This document shows, in pieces, positions 52,742 through 64,000 of a stretch of DNA of 64,000 nucleotides. The notes beneath the pieces were generated by a model. That model did no database searches, had not been told where the DNA came from, and saw only the letters and a program-made list of their open reading frames with translations. Position numbers and translations under genes: made by a program. Each line of letters begins with the position of its first letter. Within the stretch, counting starts at the first letter, position 1. This DNA comes from Argentina anserina. Taxonomy: Eukaryota; Streptophyta; Magnoliopsida; Rosales; Rosaceae. Where the stretch lies: contig NC_065876.1 in NCBI RefSeq assembly GCF_933775445.1, forward strand, positions 682,001 to 746,000. The letters run 5' to 3'.

Positions 52742-53920
52742 TTGTTTGAGTTTTATTACAGATTTATAGAATGAGAGGTTTTAAATACACACCTTACATT
52801 TCTTAATACACACCCGGTTATTTTATTTTTCACATAATCTGATTTAAGTATGTTAAATGACTAAATAGACATATTAATATAGGAAAAAAAAAAGAGGAAA
52901 AAAAAAGGAAAAATAATTGACCTAGACGTTGGATACATATTAATATAGGTCAATGTATTGAATATTGGATTTTTTTTGTTTGGATTCAACTAATTGATGG
53001 CATAATAGAATTTTTTTGGTACATATTGAGTTGAGATGTTGGGTTACAAGACTTCGCTACTAATTAATAAGTTCATATATGTGTGTGTGTATATAAATAC
53101 ACACATGGCTCTTCTTCTGGGTTTTTTAAAGGGATATGTCACTTGACAAACTTCTCAATCACATTTTAACATCTTTACTGTTCAACATTTAGAGTCTAAT
53201 ATGTAGATCACATATGTAAAATTCAGCCAAAATAGAGGTGTTTAAGGTATTCAAAACTAGGTTTTAAACTTATAAGCATGAACGGTTCAGATTTAACAAA
53301 TTTAGTGTATCCATTGCTTTCACAAAGTTTGATTATTTAACTATCACTTTTTTTACTGAAATTTTACATAAGTGATATACACATCAGACCATAAAAGTTA
53401 AACAATGTAGATGTGAAAATGTAATCGAAAAGTTGGTTAATGAGCTATCCCTTTAAAATACCAAAAAAAAAATCTCTCAGACGTTTCTAGCAGAAAACGT
53501 GAATGATTTGAATAAGATATATGCTAATCAAATTATAATTATACTAAATGATAAAATATTTCATACTATATAGATAAATGATAATTTTAATACTTTGGAG
53601 TGTGTATTTAGAGAAGAATTGACATAAAATTTTAAATCGGTAACGTATTAAAAAAATGAATGTATATTAAAAAAATGAGTCGTGTATTTAAAATTTATCT
53701 CGTAAAAGGCCAAATATATATTGAACTTCAATATACTTAAAGTTGGATCTAGCAAACAGCCAAACCAGTCCCAACCCTACCATCCTTTTTTCTCACTTTC
53801 ATTTGCTCCAACACCACCCACAGCCCCAACCATCACTTTTGCTTCCACGCTCTCACTCACCCCCTCTCTTCCCTCACACACATTGCAGAACACCCAAAAT
53901 CCAAACTCAACAATCCGACA
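52742..53920. other. AT-rich intergenic region, possible MITE, upstream of the GPI-anchored protein gene
   Basis: TTTTAAATACAC-like motifs appear near 52772 and, inverted, near 53680, which hints at a decayed inverted-repeat element of about 930 bp. C/T/A-rich leader sequence precedes the next start codon from about 53755. No other gene is seen. Confidence 0.35.
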
Positions 53921-55557
53921 ATGTCCCCAAACCCACCTCCACTCTTCACCTTCCTTTGCTTCCTCTTCACTCTCTTACCCTACTCAGTTGCTCTATCCAA
54001 CCCAGACCCGGCCTTGGTTCAGCCATTCCTTCCCAACTCTTCTCCCCCAGCTACAATCCCTGCATTTCCAGAGCAATCCGACTTAGCCGGCTGCCCACTC
54101 CAGCTCCCTGATGAGCTCTTCCACGGCGTAAAGGCTGCCTGCTCCGCCAAGAAAGGCGACCCGGCAGGCCATTTACAGCACAGCCGCTGCTGCCCTGTGC
54201 TAGCGTCCTGGCTCTACTCTGCTTACTCCGCCACTGCGCTGGGCAGAAGCGGCCGAGTAGGGCCTACAGTGGCAGGTCATGGTACTACTACCGCGTATGA
54301 CCCGCCATTGCTGCCTGATGACTCGGAGACTTGTGTTGGGGACTTGGGAAAGGCGCTGAATGCAAAAGGAATTGAGCTGATGAGGCCAAATGAGACCTGT
54401 GACATGGTGTACTGCTACTGTGGGATCAGATTGCACCCCTTGAGCTGCGCTGATGCATTTTCAGTGAACCAGAATGGGAAACTTGTTGGGGATGAGAGTG
54501 TCAAGAGATTAGAGAAGAATTGCTTGAGCAGCAGCAACAATGTCAATAAGTTCCCGGGTCTTGGTGGCTGCTCCAAATGCCTCAACAGTCTCAAACATGT
54601 AAGTTAATCTCCTTCATCTATTTACTTGGTAGACCTTCAATTTTGGTTCTGCCCTGCACAATGCTGAAGAAGATGACCGATAATCTGATCATGGTTTCTT
54701 CCTGCTTGATAATTTAGGAAAGTGTGTTCTTGCTAACAAGAATTTGTAACCCTTAGACGCGCCATAACAGCGAGTGAGTACAACACTATAGAGAAGGTTA
54801 CTAAGTCAAAGAATTAAAAGCTAAAGCTGCATGTAACTACATTTGCAAGCGACTACTAAGAGTAAATGTGGAGCACTCCGAGCAACTTCACTCATTCCTA
54901 TATGTAATGATCGGTCTTTTTTTAGTGTCTATCAATGTCTAGCAATGCAGATTTAGACATAGCCTTAAACTCAAGAGGTTCGTTGAGTTACTATCGTACC
55001 GATAATAATGCATCAAAACACATCAAAATTTCTGAAACTCAATTTGGGATCGAAGATTGTACTGTAAAGAACTCTGTTTTAAGGTGCCTTGCAACTCAAT
55101 TGTATGCTAAGCCTATGTGATCGATTTGATGCACCAGACCATTGTTTGTTGCCTTTGTCCAATCAGTAGCTCTTTCATCTATTTCTTTTTTCCTTATTTT
55201 AATTTGTGTGTAATTGGTTCTGTGCAGCTTAACAAGAAGAAGACTTCGAATTCAAGCAAATTGGAGGACAGGACCAGCAAAATGCACAACAAAGATTGCC
55301 AGCTGATGGGTCTCACATGGCTACTTGCCAAGAATCGGACGGCCTACATGCACACCGTTACCTCCGTTTTCCGGGCTATCATGGTAAGCAATGACGGCTC
55401 CGATCCTCAGTCTTGCACCCTCAACAGTGACGGGATGCCATTAGCCGTCGATTCGTCGGAGATCTCTGATCAATCCTCATCCAACATCCTTGCAGTTTCA
55501 GTCACATTCTACATAGTGTCATTTTTTCTATTTTATGTGCAGCTTAGAATGTGCTAA
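53921..55557 (+). CDS. GPI-anchored cysteine-rich protein, At1g61900-like
   Basis: A predicted cell-surface protein of unknown function. Exons 53921..54598 and 55228..55557 join in frame to 335 residues. An N-terminal signal peptide (LFTFLCFLFTLLPYSVA, cleavage near residue 25) leads into a Pro-rich segment. A cysteine-rich extracellular domain follows, with CPLQLPDELFHGVKAAC, SRCCPVLASWLYSAY, CDMVYCYCGIRLHPLSC and GGCSKCLNSL. This arrangement is shared by plant GPI-anchored proteins such as At1g61900. The C-terminus has small residues (DQSSSN) and a hydrophobic end (ILAVSVTFYIVSFFLFYV), a typical GPI-addition signal. The chosen ATG gives the signal peptide directly. It is not part of the Arabidopsis block I recall for its neighbours, so it may be lineage-specific in position. 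Confidence 0.88.
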
Positions 55558-57284
55558 GACTAAATTTAGTTACCCTATAAGTCTATAACTGTTGTACGTT
55601 TTATGAATCAGAAATTATTCTACGTTTTATTAAAACCTAATTGCCCGCGCTTTCGGATGTTCTACATTTTGCAAACCTGTTGTAGATTTTTAGGTGGTGG
55701 GTTGGGGATGCCGTTAGAGAACATCGAACTCCTGATATTCCACAACTAGAACCACAACTTCTGTTGATCATTCTAAACAGTATGGAGAATTATTGTCCAA
55801 AAACAAGTGGTGCCTGATGATGTAAGGACGTGGATCTGTGGTAACATGTCCCAATTGGGACTACTGCTTTGTTTTGGAGGGACAAATAATTGGTGCTGCA
55901 TGTAACTAGCTTGGAGGCATTAGTTTGTCACAGTCATGTTTTTCACGGGAGATTTATGAGATGTCAACCTCTCATCTCCCAAGCAGGGCCCCAAGCGTTT
56001 ATCTCCATTTTCAAAAACCAGATCAATATGAATATGAAGACGGAGGCAGAGTACTGGTGCAGATGAAGCTTCATGCATTAAACATTAAGGGACGGTTTGT
56101 GTGTGTGTTTCTGCAAGAGTGGCAGAGTGTCACGCAGGTCCTGCCTTTGGAATGTTTGAAGCATTATGGTCTTAATTAATGGCAAATTCTGTGCAAAATT
56201 TTAGGGTGAAAATGACTGGTAGACTAGTAGTTCATATCGTCGGCAGTTTAGTAAGAGATGTGTCACACTATACCCTAAACCATATAGAATTCAGTAATAA
56301 AGGAGGGCATCAACCCGTGTGAGCCGTTCCATAAAAGTAAATAATAAAAATAAAAACCGTGTGAGCCGTTGTGGCCCGACTTGGATACAAGTGTTTTGGG
56401 TAGTAGAGCAATTCATGTGGACTAAATTTCATGTGAGCTAATAGAGACATAGAGTTGTACAATTTGAGTGATGAAACTTAAGTAAGATGACTAGCAAAAA
56501 GAGGAAATCATGGTAACTGAAGCATTTCCGCCACCCAATCTTCTGAAGATTATCTTCACCAATTTCTTTGTTCTTGAAAAACCACCTAAAGTTCTATTGT
56601 GCCGGCACAATCGGTCCCAAATCCTACATTCCTACCCCGAAAGAACTACAAGTGCATTACATTCTAAAAGAGACCAAAGCTACTTGGCTAGGTCACCTAG
56701 GTGTGTTTGAGGCTTTGAGCAACTCTTTGATTTCTTCGCTTAAAAACTTGCAGCTTCACTAGTTGGTCCAGCCCAATATATGACATGCTCTTATTGGTCT
56801 TTAGACGGATCTTATTGGGCCCTGTTGGCAGAACACACTGGGGACCAAAACACAAACATTTTCGCAGATAATCTTTACACTCCCAGGTCATGCTGACGCA
56901 ATTTTTGTAACTTACGAAACCACCTTAGGAAAAACAAAGGCATGCATTATAACTAGGACAAAAGCACAGCCAGTTAGATTTTTCCCTTTATCTTTTCCTT
57001 GAAAAAAGAGTGAGAGTTACAAACCAAAGGCTGTCTTCTCCTGCTCTCCTCCTCACATTACAACCTGTACTCCCTTCACCACAGCCTTGGTTTTTCCTGT
57101 GGGGTCCGCCCAGCTGATTTGTCGCGGCTTGTTTCTAAGCTTATCTTGTGGTTGCATGAAGGCCTGGTGCTATTTACTGTTGGCTGATACATGTGTAAGG
57201 TGCTTGGCAGTAATCGACGGCTGCGATCTCGCCATTTGGGCGAAGGAAACCGAGGATGGTGGTTTTACCTCTTAGATGAGTGTC
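55558..57284. other. Intergenic region, no gene recognised
   Basis: 3' flank of the GPI-anchored protein gene and distal MFT promoter. Short open frames show no domain. Nothing else is seen. Confidence 0.4.
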
Positions 57285-57290
57285 CACGTG
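57285..57290 (+). promoter_or_regulatory. G-box / ABRE-like motif in the MFT promoter
   Basis: CACGTG followed by T, 69 bases before the TATA box. bZIP factors such as ABI5 bind this class of site in the Arabidopsis MFT promoter. Confidence 0.6.
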
Positions 57291-57315
57291 TATCTCTGTG
57301 GTTTTGTATGACCTA

Positions 57316-57321
57316 TGCATG
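57316..57321 (-). promoter_or_regulatory. RY-type motif in the MFT promoter
   Basis: TGCATG here is CATGCA on the minus strand, the core of the RY element bound by ABI3-type B3 factors. A second copy is at 57408-57413 in the leader. Confidence 0.5.
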
Positions 57322-57358
57322 TACCAGAGGACAGTTCCTCATTCCACTTTTACACTTC

Positions 57359-57365
57359 TATATAA
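57359..57365 (+). promoter_or_regulatory. TATA box of MFT
   Basis: TATATAA lies 121 bases before the MFT start codon, followed by a C/T-rich leader. Confidence 0.7.
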
Positions 57366-57485
57366 GCCCTACCTCCTCTGCCCTCTGCACAGAAGCTCAT
57401 AGAGCTTTGCATGCTTGCTTAGCTGCTTCTTGCTCTTCATTTTCTTTTTCTTTCCCTCGATCTGTTTTCGTTTTCTCCGATTACC

Positions 57486-58877
57486 ATGGCGACCTCCGTT
57501 GATCCTTTGGTCGTCGGCCGAGTGATCGGCGATGTGGTCGACATCTTTGTACCGACTGTAAGCATGTCTGTCTACTTCGGCTCTAAGCATGTAACCAATG
57601 GCTGTGACATCAAACCCTCCATCGCCATCAACCCTCCAAAAGTGACCTTCTCCGGTCACCCCGGCGAGCTTTACTCCCTGGTTTGCCTCGTTTAACATTT
57701 TGCATGCATATATGAATGTTTCACCATCTTGATTTGTTGATCGATGATTGTATTCATCATGTGAGTGGTTTATCGTGCTTCATATTTGCGTACCTTATTA
57801 AGCGTAGACTTGCAGGTCCTGACTGATCCCGATGCTCCGAGTCCAAGCGAGCCTAGCATGCGAGAATGGGTTCATTGGTTCGCTTCTTTTTCACCTTTTT
57901 GTTATGGTTTCATGGACTTTTGGTGTAAAATTTCTGTTTTCTTGGTCACAAAAATCTCAGGTTTGTTGTTTGTGATTTCAGGATCGTGGCTGATATCCCT
58001 GGAGGAATAAATCCTATTAGAGGTAAATTATTCTACTTTTACTTGCTTGGATTTTTAGGATGTTTTATACATGCTGAAGTAAAACATTGTATTCGAGTCA
58101 CATATATAGAAGAATCTTTCAGGTTTCAGGCGAGAATTAAACATGCATGTCTCCCTCTGATGTTATCAGACTTGTATAGGCTTTCAGTGTTGCATGCATC
58201 ACATCACTCGTGTCCTCGTGTGTGTAGATATATTGTCCAAAAATGCTCTTGATGCCTCTTATACCGCATGAACATATGTCATTGAGCGGCAGAATTTCAG
58301 CTATCTTTTACCAAAGAAAAAACGATCGGGCTTGGGGTTTACACAACGAAACAAATAAGATTTACTCGATTACTTGCATGGATATTTTCTTCACATATAT
58401 GGTTTGTTTGTTTCTACTAAATTACATGATGGCAACACGTGGCTTGTTGATGAGTGAGACTAGTACTAACACGTAGTTGCCAGATGCCAAGGTCTCTATG
58501 TCCATGTACACTTCTCGCTTCCACGTGGCACGAATCTGGATTTTCGTAGGGTGATAAGGGCTTCATTGCAAGCTCCTAGTAATCCTGTTAATTATTAACA
58601 ATAATATGACACTACCATGTAAATAGCCAGACTAATTGTTGCTATTTTTGTTGCAGGAAAAGAGATACTGCCCTATGTCGGACCACGGCCACCGGTGGGG
58701 ATTCACCGTTACATTTTGGTACTGTTTCAGCAAAAGTCACCAATGGGGCTCGTCGACCAGCCCCCCACTCGAGCTCATTTTAACACTCGCTATTTCGCAG
58801 CTCAGCTTGACCTAGGCCTGCCGGTGTCCACCGTGTATTTTAATGCACAGAAGGAGCCGGCCAACAGGAGGCGTTGA
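57486..58877 (+). CDS. MFT: PEBP family regulator, MOTHER OF FT AND TFL1
   Basis: A phosphatidylethanolamine-binding-fold protein. In Arabidopsis MFT controls seed germination within ABA and GA signalling. Exons 57486..57680, 57816..57877, 57982..58022 and 58657..58877 join in frame to 172 residues, with the four-exon structure standard for the FT/TFL1/MFT family. The anion-pocket motifs DPDAP and GIHRY are present. At the position that separates FT (Tyr) from TFL1 (His) the sequence EWVHW has Trp, as in MFT proteins. The C-terminus is basic (EPANRRR). The usual short third exon (41 bases) is preserved. A TATA box, G-box and two RY motifs lie upstream, consistent with seed regulation. It matches At1g18100 by family and by position in the conserved block. 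Confidence 0.96.
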
Positions 58878-59692
58878 GAGTACAGCAGATGCTGCGGTGG
58901 GGTGAAGCTTAGCTAATATAAGATAGTAGCAATAAAGGACGAGAGCTAGCCTGGCTGTTAATTTATAATTACCGTGTTTATTAGTGTATTTTACCGCTTG
59001 CTTAAAACTTGTAATCTTCGTGTAATGACTCTGGTTTGTGATTGTAAACTTAAGCTGCCTGATCGATCGCTACTATTAAGGAACTATCGTGCACTTTTTC
59101 TTGTTTTCTATCCATTTCAAGTTTTGAATCTGATGTCTTAAATTTCAAGTATCGAAAGTTCGAAACATATATAAAAATTTTGCAGACCACCAATTAAAGC
59201 ACTTATATATAAATTTTACAGTAAAGGCTGTCAGTTGTAACGTATACTGCGTTACTCAGTAACTTTACCTGCATGGTGAACATATGTCAATATTGAAATA
59301 AAATTATACGATACGTGGTTGATTCTTAAGTATCCATAGGTGATTTATGGCTGTATTTCTTCGACTGAGATATGAACACTAGAATTGTCTGTTATGGTAT
59401 TAGCTAGTTAATTTACTTCATGCATGTCGAGCGCGTGCCAAAAAAAAATCTTAAAATTACTAAATGTCCGTGGTCGGTTTTTTAGAATGTTGATATTTGA
59501 TTTAGTGTGGACATGTACTAGCTTGTAATGTCTATTATCATAACGATTAATCTACTATATATTCACGCATATATTGAGCCTAAGGTATAAATATGTCAGT
59601 AATGTGAAGTAAAAATATATGGTAAAATATGCCGAAAAACGTATATATGTTGTCGAGTTTCATGGTGTTACTGCTGATGTAGTGATATTTCT
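58878..59692. other. Spacer between MFT and the copia element
   Basis: MFT 3' UTR for roughly the first 200 bases, then AT-rich DNA. No gene seen. Confidence 0.4.
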
Positions 59693-59950
59693 TGTTATAA
59701 CTAGTGCAAGAAAGAACACAGATTTACGTGGTTCACTAACGATGTGTTAGCTACGTCTACGGACAGAAGAAAAACAGTTTTATTATGTTGAGGAAAAATA
59801 CAGAACAACATGTACACAACACACAATAGGTTGTTTATATACAACCCTAAATCCGATATACTAGTCCTAATAGGAAACCATAACCTAGTATAACCCGATA
59901 TACAGATAAGCCGCCAGAACAGATTGGATGATTCAAGGCATATATTAACA
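59693..59950 (-). repeat. 3' LTR of the copia element
   Basis: Read on the minus strand this runs TGTTAATATATG...TTATAACA, with short inverted ends. It is preceded by a purine-rich tract (AAGGTGGAGATT) that serves as polypurine tract. It is about 258 bp and carries a TATA-like TTGTATATAAAC and an AATAAAA signal near the middle. The partner LTR lies beyond the right edge of the window. Confidence 0.75.
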
Positions 59951-62900
59951 AATCTCCACCTTGACTTGAATCCTCTCACAAATAACAGATGTACCAGATG
60001 CACCATAGTGATGCCAGATGTACAGAAAACTCATTCTTCCTCAGATGTCGCCCCCAAAGGGCAACTAACAGCTTGTAACATTTAGCAAGTCCAAACAATG
60101 TTGGAACTTGCTGTGTGGAACCGACTTGGTGAACATATCAGCGGGATTGTCAGCAGTGCCCACCTTCTTCACCTTAATTCTGCTCTCATCTCTCAGAAAA
60201 TGATAACTGACATCAATGTGCTTAGTCCTCTCATGATGAACTTGATCCTTAGCTAAACATATTGCACTCAAACTGTCGCAATATACTATAGCCTGATCAT
60301 GATGCAAACCAAGACTACTGACCAGTCCCCTCAACCATATGCCTTCCTTTGCAGCGGCTGTCAGAGCCATGTACTCTGCTTCAGTAGTAGACAAAGTCAC
60401 TGTAGGCTGCAAAGTAGCTTTCCAGCTAACAACAGAGCCACCAAGAGTAAAGACATAACCAGTCATAGATCTCCTAGTGTCAACATCTCCAGCATAATCG
60501 CTATCTGAATAGCCTGTTACCAAACAGTTTGTATCACCTCCATAAATGAGACCAACATCAGACGTACCTTTGAGATACCGAAAAATTCTCTTCACAGCCT
60601 GCCAATGCTCCTTTCCAGGATCACCCATAAATCTGTTGACAACACTAACAACATGTGCAAGATCAGGCCTAGTGCAAACCATAGCATACATCAAGCTTCC
60701 TACTGCACTAGCATAAGGAACTCGAGACATGTATTCTTTCTCCTCAGCAGATTTAGGTGCAAACGCAGTAGACAGATGAATATTTGCAGCACTTGGAGTA
60801 TCTAAAGATCTGGATGTAGACATACCAAACCTGGATAATATTTTCTGGATGTAGCCTTTCTGTGATAAGAAAAACTTCTTCTGACTTCTATCCCTGTAAA
60901 TCTCCATTCCCAAAATTTTTCGAGCTGCTCCCAAATCCTTCATCTCAAACTCTGCACTGAGGAGACCCTTCAACTTCTGAATATCAGACTTGTCTTTTGC
61001 AGCTATCAGCATATCATCTACATACAGGACCAGATAAATGAGGGAACCATTTGTTAACTTGTTGTAGTAGACACAACAATCATACGGACTCCTGATGTAG
61101 CCGATCTCTATCATATAGCTATCAAACCTCTTGTACCACTGTCTAGGGGACTGCTTTAGTCCATACAAGGACTTCTTCAACTTGCAAACATAGTCTTCCT
61201 TTCCGGGGACTTGAAAACCATCTGGATGAGTCATGTAAATCTCTTCTTCCAATTCTCCATGTAAGAACATTGTCTTCACATCTAGTTGCTCAAGCTCCAG
61301 ATTCTAATGTGCAACTATGGCTAGTAGCACCCTAATAGAAGTATGTATGACCACAGGTGAGAAAATCTCATTGTAGTCAACTCCCTCTTTCTGATGAAAC
61401 CCTCTTGCAACTACTCGAGCTTTATACTTGATGCCCTCAACAGGTGACAACCCATTCTTTCTTCTTGAAAACTCATTTGCAAGTAATAACCTTTCTCCCC
61501 TGATCAGGTCGTTTGGTCAATTCCCAAGTCTGATTTTTCTGAAGTGATTCCATTTCATCTCCCATTGCAGCAAGCCATTGAGCTGACTCTGTACTTGTAA
61601 CTGCTTCCTTGTAGGTGGACGGCTCATGAGGATCCACCTCTTCAGCAACCTGTAGTGCATAAGCCACCATGTCCTCAAAACCATACCTTGTAGGTGGTTT
61701 CCCAAAGTTTGGTCTCCTAGATCGCTCATGAGTCGAACCATGTTGATTAGCAACCATTTGTTCTGATTCTGAATGTAGGTGTTGATCTTCTTGTTGTGGT
61801 TCACTCACATCTTCAGTGACTTGTTGCTCCACCTGTTTCTCAACACTACAATTTTCTGATACAACCATAGACTTCATAGTAGGGTTAAACATAGAATTTT
61901 CATCAAATATTACATTCCTACTCAGTATAACCCTCCTTTCAGATGGAGACCAGATTCTGAAACCTTTAACCCCATCTCCATAGCCTACAAACACTCCTTT
62001 TTTAGCTCTTGTTTCTAACTTACCCTCATTTACATGATAGTAAGCATAGCACCCAAAAATCCTCAGATTGGAGTAATCAGCAGACTTACCAGACCACATC
62101 TCATAAGGTGTTTTGAGATGTATACCTGTGTGTGGTCCACGATTTATCAGATAACAAGCAATATTCACCGCTTCTGCCCAGAACCTTCTTTCTAATCCAG
62201 CATTAGAGAATATGCACCTAGCTCTCTCCAGAAGTGTCTGATTCATACGTTCTGCTACACCATTTTGCTGTGGTGTATTCCGGACTGTATGGTGCCTTGC
62301 AATACCTTCAGTCTTGTAGAAATCATCAAATTCAGCAGAACAGAATTCCAGACCATTATCAGTTCGCAGCCTCTTGATCTTCTTCCCTGTTTGATTTTCA
62401 ACTAATGCCTTCCACTGCTTGGAATTCTTGAAGGCGTCACTTTTATGCTTCATCATGAACACCCAAGTCATTCTTGAGTAGTCATCAATCATAGACACAA
62501 AATATATGTGACCTCCCAAAAAGTCAACGCGAGAGGGACCCCAACAATCAGAATGGATATAATCAAGCGTGCCTTTAGTTCTATGAATCGCTTTAGGAAA
62601 TTTTCTGCGATGTAGCTTCCCAAAGATACAATGTTCACAGAAACTAAAATCCTTAACCTTGTGGTCACCAAGAAGATCATTCTTTGACAGAATTTGCATC
62701 CCTCTTTCACTCATATGACCAAGCCTCATGTGACATAGCTTGGTCATATCATCCTTGTGAACCTCTGATGATGCAACAGCAGCCGAGCCTGACAGCGTTG
62801 AACCTTGCAGAATATATAAAGTACCTCGCTTGACACCTTTCAGAACCACATTGGTACCTTTGTAGACATTTAAAATTCCACATGAGCCTTTGTACTTGAA

Positions 62901-64000
62901 ACCTTTGCTATCTAGAAGACCCAAAGAAATCAGGTTTTTCATCATGTGTGGAGCATGCCTAACATCATTTAATGTACAGAATTTACCATTATGTGTCCGT
63001 GTTTTTATTGAGCCAATTCCAACCACCTTACTTGCAGAACTGTTTGCCATAGAAATATTGCCTCCATCTATCTGCTCATAGGTTGAAAACCACTCTCTGC
63101 GTGGACATATATGATAAGACGCCCCGGTATCCAAAATCCACACATCCCTGTGATGTATGTATGCATCTGCAACCAAGGCCAGATCTTCTTCCGAAGTGGT
63201 GTCAACTTCTGCTACAACAGCAGTACCTGATGCTTTCTCAGACTGCTTCTTCTTCTTTGGACATTCGTTTTTCCAATGTCTCTTCTCTTTACAGTAGTTA
63301 CAGACATCATTGGATTTGGAACCCTTTGAAACTGGATTCTTATATTTCTTCTTCCCCGAACCTTTCTGTCCCAAACTTCCACTGGCTACCAACCCTGCAA
63401 CCTGACTGTCTGAACTAGTACCGGTCGCCTTATGACGCATATCTCTAGTATGTAAAGATGATCTAACATCCTCCAGAGTCAGAGTATCTCTCCCACCAAT
63501 AAAAGAATCCACAAAATTCTCATACGACGAAGGTAGAGATACCAACAGAATTAGAGCACCATCCTCATCATCAACTTTAACATCGATATTACGCAAATCT
63601 AATAGAACAATGTTTAACTGATCTAAGTGATCTCTTAGAGATGTACCTTCTTCCATACGCAGACCGAACAGAAGTCGCTTTAGAAGCAACTTGTTGGTTA
63701 AAGACTTCGTCATGTATAGACTCTCAAGCTTCAACCACAAACTAGCCGCAGATTCCTCCTCTGCGACTTCGGTGATTATATCATCTGCAAGGCACAACAG
63801 AATTGTCGAGTGTGTCTTCTCCTCCAGACTGGCCATCTCAGCGATTTCTTGATCCCCTGACTTCTTAACCAGCGGCGCCCACATCCCTTGTTGTTTTAAC
63901 AAGGCTCGCATCTTGATCTGCCATAAACTGAAGTTGTTCCTCCCTGTGAATTTATCAATCTTCACATTCAAACCAGACATCTTTCTTGGCGGAAATCACA
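59951..64000 (-). mobile_element. Ty1/copia retrotransposon (TNT1-like), right part cut by the window edge
   Basis: The minus strand holds a gag-pol reading frame starting at 63980, followed by a polypurine tract and a 3' LTR at 59693-59950. The 5' LTR and primer-binding site must lie beyond 64000. Protein order is gag, protease, integrase, reverse transcriptase, RNase H, which is diagnostic of copia rather than gypsy. Confidence 0.9.
60065..63980 (-). pseudogene. Copia gag-pol polyprotein, interrupted
   Basis: A retrotransposon polyprotein. Segment 63980..61473 begins MSGLNVKIDKFTGRNNFSLW (gag). It has a CCHC zinc knuckle (CNYCKEKRHWKNEC, with Arg where Gly is usual) and the aspartic protease motif LDTGAS. 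The pre-integrase region (CHMRLGHMSERG) and integrase residues follow in HSDCWGP, RTDNGLEF and NTPQQNGVAER. The frame then stops at a TGA (61473-61475) where the family has Trp. A one-base shift lies near 61454, and a TAG is at 61304-61306. The frame reopens at 61279..60065 with reverse transcriptase (YVDDMLIAA) and RNase H ([11 protein letters not shown], ending near VPHSKF). With two stops and one frameshift the copy cannot make full Pol. It could still be mobilised in trans if both LTRs are intact. Confidence 0.88.

Noticed and set aside
57369..57698. Minus-strand open frame of 109 codons over MFT exon 1.
   Set aside because: Antisense shadow of MFT exon 1 and its leader; no domain.

Overview
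The window is nuclear DNA of a dicot plant. Its genes carry many short GT-AG introns, the intergenic DNA is AT-rich, and the families are plant-specific: group-D TDY MAP kinase, B3 Raf-like MAPKKK, laccase, SABATH methyltransferase, MFT. I assign no species. No bacterial, organellar or CRISPR-type features are seen.

Layout, left to right: a single-exon CML27-like calcium sensor (+); a RABA6-type small GTPase (+); golgin candidate 2 (-, nine exons); a SABATH methyltransferase with a single-base frameshift (-); a repeat-rich interval of about 2.8 kb; a linker-histone/AT-hook protein of the HON4/HON5 type (+); a LINE RNase H remnant (-); a gene-poor stretch of about 5.5 kb holding a small hAT-like element; a RAF4/SIS8-like MAPKKK (+, 13 exons); an FKBP17-2-like plastid immunophilin (+) whose first splice junction is split by a 643-bp hAT-like element; a DUF1295 membrane protein (+, nine exons); an MPK8-like MAP kinase (+, 11 exons); a foldback element; a LAC1-like laccase (+); a 2.57-kb solo LTR with perfect 5-bp target duplication; an At1g61900-like GPI-anchored protein (+); MOTHER OF FT AND TFL1 (+); and a Ty1/copia element (-) that runs off the right edge. 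Exon joins were worked out by hand. The predicted full-length genes keep frame across every join, except the methyltransferase (one base short) and the FKBP (junction interrupted).

Nine of the genes match, from memory, one Arabidopsis neighbourhood on chromosome 1 (At1g18100 to At1g18210). The three-gene block RAF4/FKBP17-2/DUF1295 seems rearranged, and the methyltransferase, the HON-type gene and the GPI-anchored protein are extra. I therefore read the window as an old conserved block expanded by transposon insertions, not as a new multi-gene system. The genes share no evident pathway, although a Raf-type MAPKKK and a MAP kinase lie about 7 kb apart.

The strongest unusual observation is the transposon lying exactly on the FKBP exon 1 / intron 1 boundary. 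Others are a non-coding hAT-like family that carries a tRNA-like segment, a perfect 26-bp hairpin, a solo LTR, and G-box plus RY motifs in the MFT promoter.
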